Assembly (NCBI GenBank): GCA_013215775.1
Contig: JABSQO010000001.1
Coordinates: 1-64,000, forward strand
Length of the DNA: 64,000 nt
Reading direction: 5' to 3'
Source of the DNA: Piscirickettsiaceae bacterium
GTDB taxonomy: Bacteria > Pseudomonadota > Gammaproteobacteria > Nitrosococcales > Methylophagaceae
In this document: positions 28,926-39,033 of the stretch, in pieces
Numbering within the stretch: position 1 is the stretch's first letter
Layout: each line of letters begins with the position of its first letter
Position numbers and translations under genes: made by a program
Notes under the pieces: model-generated
The model's database searches: none
The model's input: the letters and a program-made list of their open reading frames with translations, nothing else
What the model was told of the DNA's origin: nothing

Positions 28926-29945
28926 CTATTTAGCTGGAATAAAGTTTCTGATATATTCGGCAACCACTTCACTATCTTCTTCTAATACAAAGTGACCCGT
29001 GTCTAACAAATGGAATTCTAAATTCTTTAGATCACGCTTATAAGGATGAGCGCCTGCTGCTGGGAAAATTTCATCTTTTTCTCCCCACACAATCAACGTA
29101 GGTGGCTGGTGTTTACGCATATAAGCCTGCCACGCTGGGTACAACGGTGGATTTGAACCGTAGCTGTAGAAAAGTTGAAGCTGAATGGCATTACTACCTT
29201 CCCGATCTAATAACGGTTGCACATGATTCCAGGTATCAGGGCTAATATTTTCAACATTACGAACACCGTTGGTATATTGCCATTTTGTGGCACCTTCAGT
29301 GAGTAGAAAACGTAGTGCTGCATCATTAGTCATATTGGGTTGTTTATATGCTGCTTTTACGTTTTTCCACCAATCGTTATCCAAACCTTGATTTACTGCA
29401 TTACGGTCTTTCCAATACGCTTGAATAGGCTGCCAAAAGTTATTGTTAATACCTTCAACATAGGCGTTACCATTTTGAATAATTAATGATTCAATACGCT
29501 CTGGATATTTTGTAGCAATACGGAAACCAACGGGAGCACCGTAATCCATCATGTATAAGCTATATTTTTTCAGACCGATTTTATTGATAAATTTATCAAC
29601 AACATTGGCCAAATTATCAAAGCTATAGTCGAACTTATCGACTGCTGGCATTGAGCTATAACCATAACCTGGATAATCCGGTGCGATTAGGTGAAAGCGA
29701 TCAGATAGTTCTGGAATCAAATCACGAAACATATGTGATGATGTGGGAAATCCATGCAATAACAAGATGGTTGGATTTTTAGGATCGCCTGCTTCGCGAT
29801 AGAAAATATCTAAGCCATCAATGGCGACTGTTTTATATTTAACGTCATTGATATGCTCTTTTGCAAAAGTTGCTGGTGAAAGTCCAACACTAAAAAGTAA
29901 AGTAATTAAAACAATTTTAAAAATACCGACTCTTGGTGTATTCAT
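28926..29945 (-). CDS. exported alpha/beta hydrolase (haloalkane dehalogenase/epoxide hydrolase-like)
   Basis: Signal peptide, [47 protein letters not shown]. Confidence 0.88.
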   Translation of the reverse strand: MNTPRVGIFKIVLITLLFSVGLSPATFAKEHINDVKYKTVAIDGLDIFYREAGDPKNPTILLLHGFPTSSHMFRDLIPELSDRFHLIAPDYPGYGYSSMPAVDKFDYSFDNLANVVDKFINKIGLKKYSLYMMDYGAPVGFRIATKYPERIESLIIQNGNAYVEGINNNFWQPIQAYWKDRNAVNQGLDNDWWKNVKAAYKQPNMTNDAALRFLLTEGATKWQYTNGVRNVENISPDTWNHVQPLLDREGSNAIQLQLFYSYGSNPPLYPAWQAYMRKHQPPTLIVWGEKDEIFPAAGAHPYKRDLKNLEFHLLDTGHFVLEEDSEVVAEYIRNFIPAK

Positions 29946-29986
29946 GCTCTTTTCTCCTGATATTAATTAAGTAGCAACTTAACTAT

Positions 29987-30002
29987 TGCAGGAGATGTGC
30001 CA
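29987..30002 (-). promoter_or_regulatory. sigma54 (-24/-12) promoter of the alpha/beta hydrolase gene
   Basis: Minus strand TGGCACATCTCCTGCA versus TGGCACRN4TTGCW. Confidence 0.75.
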
Positions 30003-30078
30003 AGACATAAAATATATATTTATACAAGCAATATCAACATGTTATGTTTATTTTGAGTTTTATGTAGCGCGGCCATAA

Positions 30079-30096
30079 TTAACGATATATCGTTAA
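30079..30096. promoter_or_regulatory. candidate upstream activating sequence, 18 bp perfect palindrome
   Basis: ttaacgatatatcgttaa, about 80 bp upstream of the minus-strand sigma54 promoter. Confidence 0.7.
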
Positions 30097-30165
30097 ACAA
30101 CGACATTATGTTTTTTGGTGCTTACTCAATATACAAATCTATTCTATATAGAAGTTATCGTTACA

Positions 30166-31605
30166 TCACGCAGCGGATGTAGATCGTCTGATGCCTAATT
30201 TACTCATTCTGGAACGCAGCGTATTAGGATGCATTTCTAGGATGGATGCAGCCCCATGCTCACCAGATATTCGCCAATCTGTATGTTCAAGCACTTTAAT
30301 AATGTAGTCTTTTTCCATCTCAGAAAATGTTTTCAAATTGGCCTGGACATTCACACTACTTCTATCGGTTAACCTATCTTGTAACTTCAGTACATTATTG
30401 TTCGATAGGATAACGGCACGCTCGATAATGTTTTCCAATTCACGTACGTTCCCCGGCCAAGAATAATTACTCAATTCATCCATAACTGCCTGAGGGATAA
30501 TATCAATCTGCTTGGCCATCTTTTGAGAAAACTTAGTTACAAAAGATTGAACAACAATCGCAATATCCTTACCTCGCTCTCTTAACGGTGGCAATGTAAT
30601 CGGGAACACATTGAGTCGGTAAAACAAATCTTCTCTAAAATCACCTTTCGCAACCATCGCTTTTAAATCTCTATGAGTAGCAGCAATAATCCTTACGTCA
30701 ACAGAAATAGTGGTTGTTCCACCTAAGCGTTCAAACTCCCCTTCTTGTACTACTCTTAACAATTTAACTTGCAAGTCTAATGACAACTCACCAATTTCAT
30801 CTAAGAAAATCGTTCCACCGTCAGCCAATTCAAACCGGCCAATTCGTCGTGATATTGCTCCAGTAAAACTACCTTTTTCATGGCCAAATAATTCGCTTTC
30901 TATTAAGTTTATAGGTAATGCTGTGCAATTAACCTTCACTAATGGTCGTTCTTTTCGCTGACTTAGGTTATGAACAGAGCGAGCAAATAACTCTTTTCCC
31001 GTGCCGGTTTCACCTAGCAACAAAACGGTTGTGTCGGTCGGTGCAACTTGTTCTACTTGATGAAACACTTTTTTTAACTTGGGGCTCTGGCCTAAAATCT
31101 CTTCAAAGTTACTGTTATGCTTGATCTCTTCTTGTAAATAGGTGTTTTCTGCTTCGATACGCTCTTTAAGCTGACTGATTTCCTCTAGGGCTTTCTTCAA
31201 TTTAGTTTCAGACTGTTTTATCTCCGTGACATCTTGAAACACAACAACTGCACCGATGATTTCACCGTCATCAATGATAGGTGTACTACTGTAATACACG
31301 GGAAAACTTGTGCCATCCTTACGCCAAAACACTTCATCACGCACTTGATGATGGACTTCACCATCTTTCAACGCAGCATAAATAGGGCATTCTTCGCGGG
31401 GGTATAGGTTGCCATCTGCACGGCTATGGTGATGCTGTTCATGGCCTGCTTCACCAATCGTATCTTCAACACTCCATCCCGTTATTTCAACTGCAGCGGG
31501 GTTAACAAAAGTGACCTTGCCATTTTTATCTAAGCCATAAATACCTTCACCAGCAGCATTTAATATCAGTTCATATCTTTCTTTTATTTGATCAATATTT
31601 GTCAT
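30166..31605 (-). CDS. sigma54-dependent transcriptional regulator with PAS domain
   Basis: PAS, AAA+ with [17 protein letters not shown] and GSFTGA, C-terminal Fis-type HTH. Confidence 0.97.
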   Translation of the reverse strand: MTNIDQIKERYELILNAAGEGIYGLDKNGKVTFVNPAAVEITGWSVEDTIGEAGHEQHHHSRADGNLYPREECPIYAALKDGEVHHQVRDEVFWRKDGTSFPVYYSSTPIIDDGEIIGAVVVFQDVTEIKQSETKLKKALEEISQLKERIEAENTYLQEEIKHNSNFEEILGQSPKLKKVFHQVEQVAPTDTTVLLLGETGTGKELFARSVHNLSQRKERPLVKVNCTALPINLIESELFGHEKGSFTGAISRRIGRFELADGGTIFLDEIGELSLDLQVKLLRVVQEGEFERLGGTTTISVDVRIIAATHRDLKAMVAKGDFREDLFYRLNVFPITLPPLRERGKDIAIVVQSFVTKFSQKMAKQIDIIPQAVMDELSNYSWPGNVRELENIIERAVILSNNNVLKLQDRLTDRSSVNVQANLKTFSEMEKDYIIKVLEHTDWRISGEHGAASILEMHPNTLRSRMSKLGIRRSTSAA

Positions 31606-31630
31606 AAAATTTACCTATCAAATTGGCAAT

Positions 31631-31656
31631 GTAAACGATACTCACACATCGTTTAC
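31631..31656. promoter_or_regulatory. inverted repeat upstream of the regulator gene
   Basis: gtaaacgat - 8 nt - atcgtttac. Confidence 0.55.
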
Positions 31657-31679
31657 ACGCAATCCATAAATTGAAACAT

Positions 31680-31702
31680 ATCGTTGTTGCACGATATATC
31701 GT
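31680..31702. promoter_or_regulatory. candidate UAS for the plus-strand sigma54 promoter
   Basis: tcgttgttgcacgatatatcgt; 20/22 match to tcgttgtttaacgatatatcgt at the other UAS. Confidence 0.7.
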
Positions 31703-31793
31703 ATTTAATTTAAAAGCAAGCCAACCACTGACAACATCTAATATCAACCGTATCTATTTGTTTCATATTGACTTGTTTTAAAACACCTCCTGT

Positions 31794-31809
31794 TGGCACA
31801 TCATCTGCA
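31794..31809 (+). promoter_or_regulatory. sigma54 (-24/-12) promoter of the SnoaL-like gene
   Basis: TGGCACATCATCTGCA. Confidence 0.75.
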
Positions 31810-31858
31810 GTGTACTTCACTACACCAATCTTTAAATCCCCAAAAGAAGGAATAAATT

Positions 31859-32272
31859 ATGAATACTAGACCGCCACTACCTCCGTTCAATCAACAGACT
31901 GCTGCAGAAAAAGTGCTGTTGGCTGAAAAAGGATGGAATTCTCGTGATCCGCTCAAAGTTGCAATGGCATACACTATTAATAGTGAATGGCGTAATCGTG
32001 CTGAAATATTTTCAGGCAGAGAAAAGATAATCGAATTCCTCACCAGAAAATGGCAAAAAGAACTCGATTATCAGCTAAAAAAAGAACTGTGGTGCTTTGA
32101 TGACAATAGAATTGCCGTGACGTTTAAATACGAATGGCATGATGATTCAGGACAATGGCATCGTTCCTACGGTAATGAGCTCTGGGAGTTTGCAGAAGAC
32201 GGTCTGATGCAACGCCGAATAGCCAGTATTAATGACAAACCAATCACATTTGATGATCGTGAAATCTTTTAA
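31859..32272 (+). CDS. DUF1348 / nuclear transport factor 2-like protein
   Basis: [58 protein letters not shown]. Confidence 0.85.
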   Translation: MNTRPPLPPFNQQTAAEKVLLAEKGWNSRDPLKVAMAYTINSEWRNRAEIFSGREKIIEFLTRKWQKELDYQLKKELWCFDDNRIAVTFKYEWHDDSGQWHRSYGNELWEFAEDGLMQRRIASINDKPITFDDREIF

Positions 32273-32534
32273 TTAATTTCAAAATTAATTCCGGAAAAAG
32301 TCAATTTCATTTTTTAGCATTTTAGATATTGAAAAGCATTCGGAATTAGTCCAGAAATTATCCGTTACTTTTATTTAACTTATCGGTATAATGCCCGCCA
32401 GTTAAACGTACTTTAAACCTTTTGGCTTCATGGTCGTACTGATCGACGTTCAGGCTTAAGTACCAATATACATCTGAAATTCCTGACTCAATATGGCATT
32501 AGGGGTTTTTGATGTATTCACTGAAAGATATCTT

Positions 32535-32608
32535 GGCTGCGTGGCAGAGTGGTTATGCAGCGGACTGCAACTCCGTATACGCCGGTTCGATTCCGACCGC
32601 AGCCTCCA
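32535..32608 (+). tRNA. tRNA-Cys (GCA)
   Basis: ggctgcg..gactgcaactc..ggttcgattccgacc..cgcagcctcca; cloverleaf, GCA anticodon, encoded CCA. Confidence 0.95.
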
Positions 32609-32993
32609 TTTCTTTCTATCTTGCTTGCTTGCTTGGATTCCACCCCCAAGCGACAACAAGATAGGCTTCCCCATTCCAGTTTTGGCTTTACAGTTCGAAC
32701 TGTAAATCTTAAACATCTGAGAATCATATCGGATGCAGGAGGCAACGCCCTATCTACAAACCTCCGTTATGTCTTAACATCAATACTGTAAGTATCTGTT
32801 AATAAATACTTATTAATTGACAGCTCTTAAATAAAGTCTATAATTCGAAAGGTCTAAATTAATTGATTGGGTGAGTTTAGCTAAAAGGACTTTAAAGATA
32901 TTATTGTGTGGCTTCGTTAGGCCTACCAATGAAACGTCGTTTTTTCTGACATTCAAACTGTTCTTAACAATATAATAAAAAAGAGACATTAGA

Positions 32994-33533
32994 ATGAACA
33001 AATTATGCCGTTTATCTCTACTTGCCATCGTTGCTTTTGCGATGACCGGTTGTAGCACGATCCACAACAGTATCAGCCCAGACAAATTACAGTCTGACTT
33101 ACGTGCATCAGTAGAAGCGCCCCTTGAACTCAGCGGTGTCGAATCTCAAGTTTGTATTGTGCATCCTATACAAGCACAACCCAAACTCGTCAGAATACCG
33201 GAACCTTATAACGCTAAACTGTATTTCTTATTAGACCAAACGGTGTTCACGCCAGAATCAACCGTCGAGTCGCAAGAAGTCTATCAAACACTTATTGATC
33301 GCAATGACCGTGAAGTGATTATTAGTGGACATACTGACACTTCGGCTTCAAACGAATATAACGATGCCCTGTCTCAACGTCGATCAGAAAAAGTTCGCCA
33401 AGATTTAATTGATTTCGGGGTACCATCTCACGCCATCAGTATTTCATCTGAAGGTGAATATAGACTGCTTGTTGACACCCCTGATGAAACGGTAGAAGTA
33501 AGAAATCGTCGCGTCGAAATTAACGTACGCTGA
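32994..33533 (+). CDS. OmpA family lipoprotein
   Basis: Lipobox FAMTGCS; C-terminal OmpA (VIISGHTDTSASNEYNDALSQRRSEKVRQDLIDFGV). Confidence 0.9.
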   Translation: MNKLCRLSLLAIVAFAMTGCSTIHNSISPDKLQSDLRASVEAPLELSGVESQVCIVHPIQAQPKLVRIPEPYNAKLYFLLDQTVFTPESTVESQEVYQTLIDRNDREVIISGHTDTSASNEYNDALSQRRSEKVRQDLIDFGVPSHAISISSEGEYRLLVDTPDETVEVRNRRVEINVR

Positions 33534-33549
33534 CCAACGGAGTTTTATA

Positions 33550-34884
33550 ATGATTCATAAACGTAAATTGCTGTCTTTTTCAGTCTCAATAATAAGTGCT
33601 GCCTTAATGTCTGTGCCAGTTCTAGCTCAGACGATTACCGAGGCTGTTGAAAAAACGATTCAAAGCAACCCACAAATATTGGCCGAATCTAGCCGTAGTC
33701 TTAGTGTTGATCAAACAATCGATCAAGCTCGTTCAGGTTATTACCCTAAAGTAGATTTAAGTCTAGGTGCTGGTTACGAAAGATCAGATACTCCAACAAC
33801 CAGACCAGACCACAATAAATCATATCATCGCGGTGAGGCCGAAATAACAGCCACACAAATGTTATACGATGGTCTTGCTACTAAAAACAGCATCGATCAA
33901 ACTACATCTCTGTCTGAATCTGCAGGTTATAGTGTGGCTGATACGACTGAAACAACAAGTCTCAGTGCTATCCAAGTCTATCTTGATGTATTACGTGGAA
34001 ATCAACTGGTTTCGTTCACTGAAGATAATTTAAATAGTCACGAGCGAATTAATTCACAAATCCAACTACGTGCAGATAGTGGCGTAGGTACTCAAGCAGA
34101 TGTTGATCAATCAACGGGGCGTGTTGCACTTTCACAAGCCAATTTAGCGGCTAACCAAGGCAACGTTGTAGATGCAAGAACCAACTACCTTCGTGTTATT
34201 GGTAATGTGCCCGAAGCACCTATTGATCCAAGTGATGAATGTTGTAACGATGTGCCAGCCACTTTAGATGATGCAATTGAAATTGCCTATCACCAGCATC
34301 CCGCACTCCGCTCATCTATTGCAGAGCATGAAGCAGCTTTAGCACAACAACAAGGTGCTTACGCACCAATGGAACCCCGTGTTGATTTAGAACTCAGCAT
34401 GAGTGCCGACAATAATTTAGATGGTATTTCTGGACATAATAATGATGCTTTAGCGATGTTCCGTCTGCGCTACAACCTACTTAATGGTGGTGCAGATGCA
34501 GCACGAATCGACGAAACAGAGTTCCTAAGTGAACAAGCAAAAGAAAATGCCAACATTGCTAAACGTGACATAGAACAAGAGGTACGTTTAGCTTGGAATG
34601 CGCTTGATTCAATTACCAGCCGCCTACAATATTTAGAGTCACATGTTCAATCATCAGAAAAAACGCGTGACGCTTATCAACAACAGTTCAATCTAGGTCA
34701 AAGAACATTAATTGATTTACTGGATACTGAGAACGAACTACTAACGGCTCGCATTAATCACACTAACGCCTATTATGACCGTATCTATGCTTGTTACTGG
34801 TTAACAGAAACTATGGGTAAATTGCTAGAATCATTAGAACTAGCATCACCTGAACAAGCAATTACTGTATCTAGTGCGGAATAA
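33550..34884 (+). CDS. TolC family outer membrane protein
   Basis: Signal peptide and TolC repeats (GYYPKVDLSLGAGYERS, FNLGQRTLIDLLDTENEL). Confidence 0.92.
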   Translation: MIHKRKLLSFSVSIISAALMSVPVLAQTITEAVEKTIQSNPQILAESSRSLSVDQTIDQARSGYYPKVDLSLGAGYERSDTPTTRPDHNKSYHRGEAEITATQMLYDGLATKNSIDQTTSLSESAGYSVADTTETTSLSAIQVYLDVLRGNQLVSFTEDNLNSHERINSQIQLRADSGVGTQADVDQSTGRVALSQANLAANQGNVVDARTNYLRVIGNVPEAPIDPSDECCNDVPATLDDAIEIAYHQHPALRSSIAEHEAALAQQQGAYAPMEPRVDLELSMSADNNLDGISGHNNDALAMFRLRYNLLNGGADAARIDETEFLSEQAKENANIAKRDIEQEVRLAWNALDSITSRLQYLESHVQSSEKTRDAYQQQFNLGQRTLIDLLDTENELLTARINHTNAYYDRIYACYWLTETMGKLLESLELASPEQAITVSSAE

Positions 34885-34925
34885 ACTTAACTTTATATAT
34901 AGTTAGTCACGTTAGAAACATATAT

Positions 34926-34958
34926 AAGGCTTGGTCTATTTTTAGATCAAGCCTTTTT
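34926..34958 (+). terminator. rho-independent terminator
   Basis: aggcttggtct...agatcaagccttttt. Confidence 0.8.
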
Positions 34959-34964
34959 AATACC

Positions 34965-35165
34965 GTAGATTCCCGCTTTCGCGAGAATGACAAACATTCC
35001 TCCGTCACTCTGTGCTTATCCACTCGTCATTCCCCATTCCGCACATTCTTTCCCTGTGTCATTCCGTACACTTTCCTGCCGTTATTGCGACACAATCCAA
35101 TCACGCTCGTCATTGCATTGCGAACACTTTTCCCCGTCATTCCGTACTTGATACGGAATCCAACA
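34965..35165. repeat. cluster of GTCATTCC.../GGAAT-type intergenic repeats
   Basis: Several gtcattcc(gt/cc) units including gtcattccgtacttgatacggaatcc (35136-35161). Confidence 0.7.
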
Positions 35166-35416
35166 ACCATAAAAGCGAAAACAATTTTTCCCTTTCTCAA
35201 AGAAAGCGAATGCTCCAGATATAATAGAAACCACAATATATCTATCTTTCACCTTAACTTGTGGTAAAAATAATACAAAACTTAAAGTAATTTCTATTTT
35301 TGTTGCAAAAGTGTTGCAAACCTCCTCCAGATGTGGAAAATACAACGTTAACCGAGTTTATCTCTGGTTACGAGAAGAAATAAGTAATCTGTTAACAACA
35401 ATAAAGGTATACAGAA

Positions 35417-36580
35417 ATGACATTTAACAAAAAAGTATTAGCTGGTCTAGTTGCGCTTGCAGCTGCAAGCTCTGCTCAATCAGCAACATTAGTCGCTGAA
35501 GATGGTTGGGAAGTTAAAGTTGGTGGTTTAATCAACCAATTTTTAGTTTACACTGACGATGATAACGGTGAAGACAACACAGAAATTCGTGATGGTCTTT
35601 TACCAGCATTCTTGAACTTTGATTTTAAAGCACCAACAATGAATGGTCTTGATATCGCTGCTCATATTTCTATCAGCCCTGGTACAAACCAATCTAGCTA
35701 TGACACATTTGAACAACGTGAAGTTTACTTCACTGTAGACGGTTCATTCGGTCAAATCTTAGCAGGTAAAGCATTAGGTCTTTATGGTTCACACAACATC
35801 CTAACTGAGCAAACTCTCTGGGGTGTTGGTTACGGTACAGGCGGTAACGGTGGTACAACTCTAGGTGGTATCGGTCTTGGTTATGACTACGCTGCTTGGC
35901 GTTCACAGTTCAAATGGACTTCACCTGACATGAACGGCTTTAAAATTGCTGTAGCAATTGTTGATAGCACTGATGGTGGTTTACTTCTATCTGGCAAACC
36001 AACTGGTCCTCTTTCAACGGGTCAAGAAGATTCTGAAGATTTACGTTACGAAATTGACTTCTCTTACGCGGGCACAATGGATAACGGTAGTTACTCTGCA
36101 TGGTTATCTGCAATGACTCAAGACCATGATGCTCTTGCTGACGATGCTCAAGCATGGACTGTCGGTGGTACATTAACAATGGGTAATTTTGAGTTTATGG
36201 CTCAATACTCTGATTCTGAAGATGCAACTAACGCTACTGCTGAAACATACGTAGCTGGTTCATTTGTAATTGATGAGCCTGCAGCAGCTTCTGAAAAATT
36301 AGAGTGGAGTCAATACATCGTTCAAGCGGGTTACCGTTTCGGTGGTACTACTTTAGTGTCTGTTAACTACTCTGAACTTACAGATGATAGTTCATCAGCT
36401 CTTAGAGCTGCACGTTACGGTGACGCTAGTGATGATACTATCGAACGTTTCACTCTTGGTGTATACCATGATGTAAACGCTAACCTTAAATTGGTTGCTG
36501 AGTGGACAAACGTAGAAGACGATGCTGATGCTGGTTTAGACCAAGACATCTACTCTATCGGTGGTTTCGTATTCTTCTAA
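35417..36580 (+). CDS. Gram-negative porin
   Basis: Signal peptide, beta-strand pattern, GSFGQILAGKALGLYG, C-terminal aromatic (GGFVFF). Confidence 0.88.
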   Translation: MTFNKKVLAGLVALAAASSAQSATLVAEDGWEVKVGGLINQFLVYTDDDNGEDNTEIRDGLLPAFLNFDFKAPTMNGLDIAAHISISPGTNQSSYDTFEQREVYFTVDGSFGQILAGKALGLYGSHNILTEQTLWGVGYGTGGNGGTTLGGIGLGYDYAAWRSQFKWTSPDMNGFKIAVAIVDSTDGGLLLSGKPTGPLSTGQEDSEDLRYEIDFSYAGTMDNGSYSAWLSAMTQDHDALADDAQAWTVGGTLTMGNFEFMAQYSDSEDATNATAETYVAGSFVIDEPAAASEKLEWSQYIVQAGYRFGGTTLVSVNYSELTDDSSSALRAARYGDASDDTIERFTLGVYHDVNANLKLVAEWTNVEDDADAGLDQDIYSIGGFVFF

Positions 36581-36638
36581 AGTTTACAAAAACTGCTTAA
36601 CGTTTCAAATCGTATGATTTGATTCGAGTGTAAGATTA

Positions 36639-36672
36639 AAAAAGCCTCAGCCTTCTGGTTGGGGCTTTTTTT
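36639..36672 (+). terminator. rho-independent terminator after the porin gene
   Basis: aaaaaagcctcagccttctggttggggcttttttt. Confidence 0.75.
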
Positions 36673-36675
36673 TGC

Positions 36676-36875
36676 CCGTCATTACGGGAAGTGCAACGAC
36701 GACGCAATCTACTTGCCCTCTCCCGTCATTGCGAGCACAGCGAAACAATCTACCCCTATGGATTATCACGGGACTTCATCCCTCGAATGACAAACCTTCC
36801 GTCATTGCGAGAAGTGACACGACGACGCAATCTAATCCTTCTGGATTGCCACGGGACTTCATCCCTCGCAATGAC
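36676..36875. repeat. tandem copies of the gtcattgcgag...cgacgcaatct...gattgccacgggacttcatccctcgcaatgac repeat
   Basis: Copies near 36676-36720 (partial), 36723-36792 and 36801-36875; self-complementary ends. Confidence 0.85.
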
Positions 36876-36958
36876 AGTTCATCTATTTTCCTCTGTACTC
36901 TCCGTGTCTCTGTGGTAAATTTAGCTATTATTATTTAATAAAACATCATCACACCGGA

Positions 36959-37585
36959 ATGACTATGACCATATTATTGCCGACGATTATTAATGCCATA
37001 CAAAATACGATTGATGAAAATTCAACTGAAGTAACTGAATTAGATAAAGCCATTGGTGATGGTGATCATGTGGTGAATTTACAACGAGGCTTAGATGCCT
37101 TATCACAAATCAGTGACGAATTAAGTTCGATGACATGGTCTGCTGCTTTTATGAAAATAGGTATGACTTTAATGTCCACTATGGGAGGCGCTTCAGGCTC
37201 TCTATTCGGCTCGATGTTTATTAGCATGGCTAAGGCGGCTAAAGATAAAGAACTTAATGCTATCTCCTTTGCAGAAATATTTAATCAGGGTATCGAATCC
37301 GTTAAACAGCGTGGCAAATCTGATATCGGCGAAAAGACCATGTTAGATACTTTGATTCCTGTTGCAAATAGTCTACAAACCGATGTGGCAAACAATATTG
37401 ATTACCATCAAATGCTCGAAAACATTGTTCGGCAAGCCATTAAAGGAATGGAATCAACTAAAGAATTGATCGCCACCAAAGGTCGCGCTTCTTTTCTTGG
37501 AGAACGTGCTATTGGCCATATTGATCCTGGAGCTAGGACTAGTCAACTTATGATTTGTGCTGTTGTTGCTGTTTTAAAACAATAA
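36959..37585 (+). CDS. dhaL: dihydroxyacetone kinase subunit DhaL-like
   Basis: LDKAIGDGDHVVNLQRG, TMGGASGSLFGSMF, HIDPGARTSQLM. Confidence 0.9.
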   Translation: MTMTILLPTIINAIQNTIDENSTEVTELDKAIGDGDHVVNLQRGLDALSQISDELSSMTWSAAFMKIGMTLMSTMGGASGSLFGSMFISMAKAAKDKELNAISFAEIFNQGIESVKQRGKSDIGEKTMLDTLIPVANSLQTDVANNIDYHQMLENIVRQAIKGMESTKELIATKGRASFLGERAIGHIDPGARTSQLMICAVVAVLKQ

Positions 37586-37614
37586 ATTCACCACAAAGTC
37601 ACAGAAGATAATCA

Positions 37615-37641
37615 GTCATTCCCGCGAAAGCGGGAATCCAT
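37615..37641. repeat. dRS3-like hairpin gtcattcccgcgaaagcgggaatcca
   Basis: cccgc/gcggg-type hairpin; inverted partner at 37967-37994. Confidence 0.8.
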
Positions 37642-37646
37642 TGATA

Positions 37647-37937
37647 TCAACATATACTTTGATATAAGTCTCTCCAATTAACATTTTCTTTTTCAATCAA
37701 TTCGGTTTTCCATTGTCGTCGCCATTTTTTTAATTTCTTTTCACGCGAGATGGCCGATGCCATTTCCTGATGAAGTTCATACCAAACTAGATTATGCACG
37801 TGATATTTCTGGCTAAAACCTCCGAATACATTATTCTTGTGTTCCCATATACGCTTAATCAAATTTGATGTTACACCGATATAGAGTGTGCCATTCCTTT
37901 TGCTGGCCAAGATATAAACACAGGGTTGTTTCTCCAT
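37647..37937 (-). CDS. GIY-YIG nuclease family protein
   Basis: CVYILASKRNGTLYIGVTSNLIKRIWEHKN. Confidence 0.95.
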   Translation of the reverse strand: MEKQPCVYILASKRNGTLYIGVTSNLIKRIWEHKNNVFGGFSQKYHVHNLVWYELHQEMASAISREKKLKKWRRQWKTELIEKENVNWRDLYQSIC

Positions 37938-37966
37938 AACGCTCCTTGAATATGTGTTTCTGCTTC

Positions 37967-37994
37967 ATAGATTCCGTGATTGACACGGAATGAC
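37967..37994. repeat. inverted partner repeat atagattccgtgattgacacggaatgac
   Basis: Reverse complement gtcattccgtgtcaatcacggaatctat. Confidence 0.75.
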
Positions 37995-38025
37995 GAAATA
38001 TCCTTTGTAGAAACTTCCAATACAA

Positions 38026-39015
38026 TCAACAACCCCAACGTAAATTAGCGGTATGCACTGGCGCATCCCATAATTCAATAAATTCATCATCGAGCAGAGT
38101 CAAAGTAATAGATGCACCCGCCATCTCTAGTGATGTGGTGTAATTACCCACTAATGACCGTACTACTGCCACACCACGATCTTGCCAATATTGGGCGGCT
38201 AAATCATACATTAAATATAACTCCATTAATGGTGTGCCACCAAAGCCATTAATATGTAGTAATACTCTTTGCCCAGACTGTGGTTTTAAGTCTTCGTCAA
38301 TGGCTGTTGTTAAATGCTTAACAATATCACTGGCACTCGTTAATTCCATCGGTTCACGACCACGTTCTCCGTGTATTCCCACACCCATTTCGATTTCATT
38401 ATCGCCAATATCAAATGTAGGAGACCCTATTGCAGGAACAGTACAGCTCGTCAGTGCGACCCCCATGGAAGCGGTTGCATTATTGACTCGGTCACCTAAA
38501 GCTTTGCACTCAGCTAAACTTGCGCCAGCCTCTGCAGCTGCACCCACTATCTTTTCAACAATAAGTGTCCCCGCTACACCACGGCGACCAGTGCTGTGAT
38601 CTTTTGGTAATGAAACATCATCACTGACCAGTACTGTTTCATGTTCACAATCCAACATTTCTGCAGCAATTTCAAAATTCATCACATCACCAGCATAGTT
38701 CTTAACTATAAATAAAACTCCGCCACCTGTTTCAACAGCTTCAACTGCGGCCATCATTTGATCCGGTGTAGGGGATGTGAAGATTTGACCTGGGCATGCG
38801 GCATCTAACATGCCTTTTCCGACTAATCCTGTGTGCAAAGGCTCATGACCAGAACCTCCGCCTGACACTAGTACCACTTTGCCGGGGGCAGAATTTTGTT
38901 TCCGATTGATAAAATGAGGCGTTAAATTAAATTGGATAATGTCATCATGCGCTTTGGCAAAACCTGTCAGACTTTCTTCTAATAAGCTTTCAACACCATT
39001 CATTATCTTCTTCAT
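38026..39015 (-). CDS. dhaK: dihydroxyacetone kinase subunit DhaK-like
   Basis: VVLVSGGGSGHEPLHTGLVGKGMLDAACPGQIFTSPTPDQM, MGVGIHGERG, ELWDAPVHTANLRWGC. Confidence 0.93.
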   Translation of the reverse strand: MKKIMNGVESLLEESLTGFAKAHDDIIQFNLTPHFINRKQNSAPGKVVLVSGGGSGHEPLHTGLVGKGMLDAACPGQIFTSPTPDQMMAAVEAVETGGGVLFIVKNYAGDVMNFEIAAEMLDCEHETVLVSDDVSLPKDHSTGRRGVAGTLIVEKIVGAAAEAGASLAECKALGDRVNNATASMGVALTSCTVPAIGSPTFDIGDNEIEMGVGIHGERGREPMELTSASDIVKHLTTAIDEDLKPQSGQRVLLHINGFGGTPLMELYLMYDLAAQYWQDRGVAVVRSLVGNYTTSLEMAGASITLTLLDDEFIELWDAPVHTANLRWGC

Positions 39016-39033
39016 TTTGAACTCTCCAGCTAT

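Noticed and set aside
32687-32706. 20 bp palindrome tttacagttcgaactgtaaa downstream of tRNA-Cys
   Set aside because: Perfect palindrome but no second copy, no integrase and no clear adjacent gene start to assign a function or att site
32456-32791. ORFs 32456-32716, 32493-32705, 32518-32745 and 32549-32791
   Set aside because: They overlap the tRNA-Cys gene on both strands
35012-35345. ORFs in the 35.0-35.3 kb region
   Set aside because: Composed of intergenic gtcattcc repeats; no protein-like conservation
36672-36938. ORFs 36672-36938 and 36691-36918
   Set aside because: Translations of tandem repeat DNA (HCEHSETI / HGTSSLAMT patterns)
36676-37994. CRISPR array
   Set aside because: Repeats are hairpin-forming intergenic elements of varying length with no regular unique spacers and no cas genes
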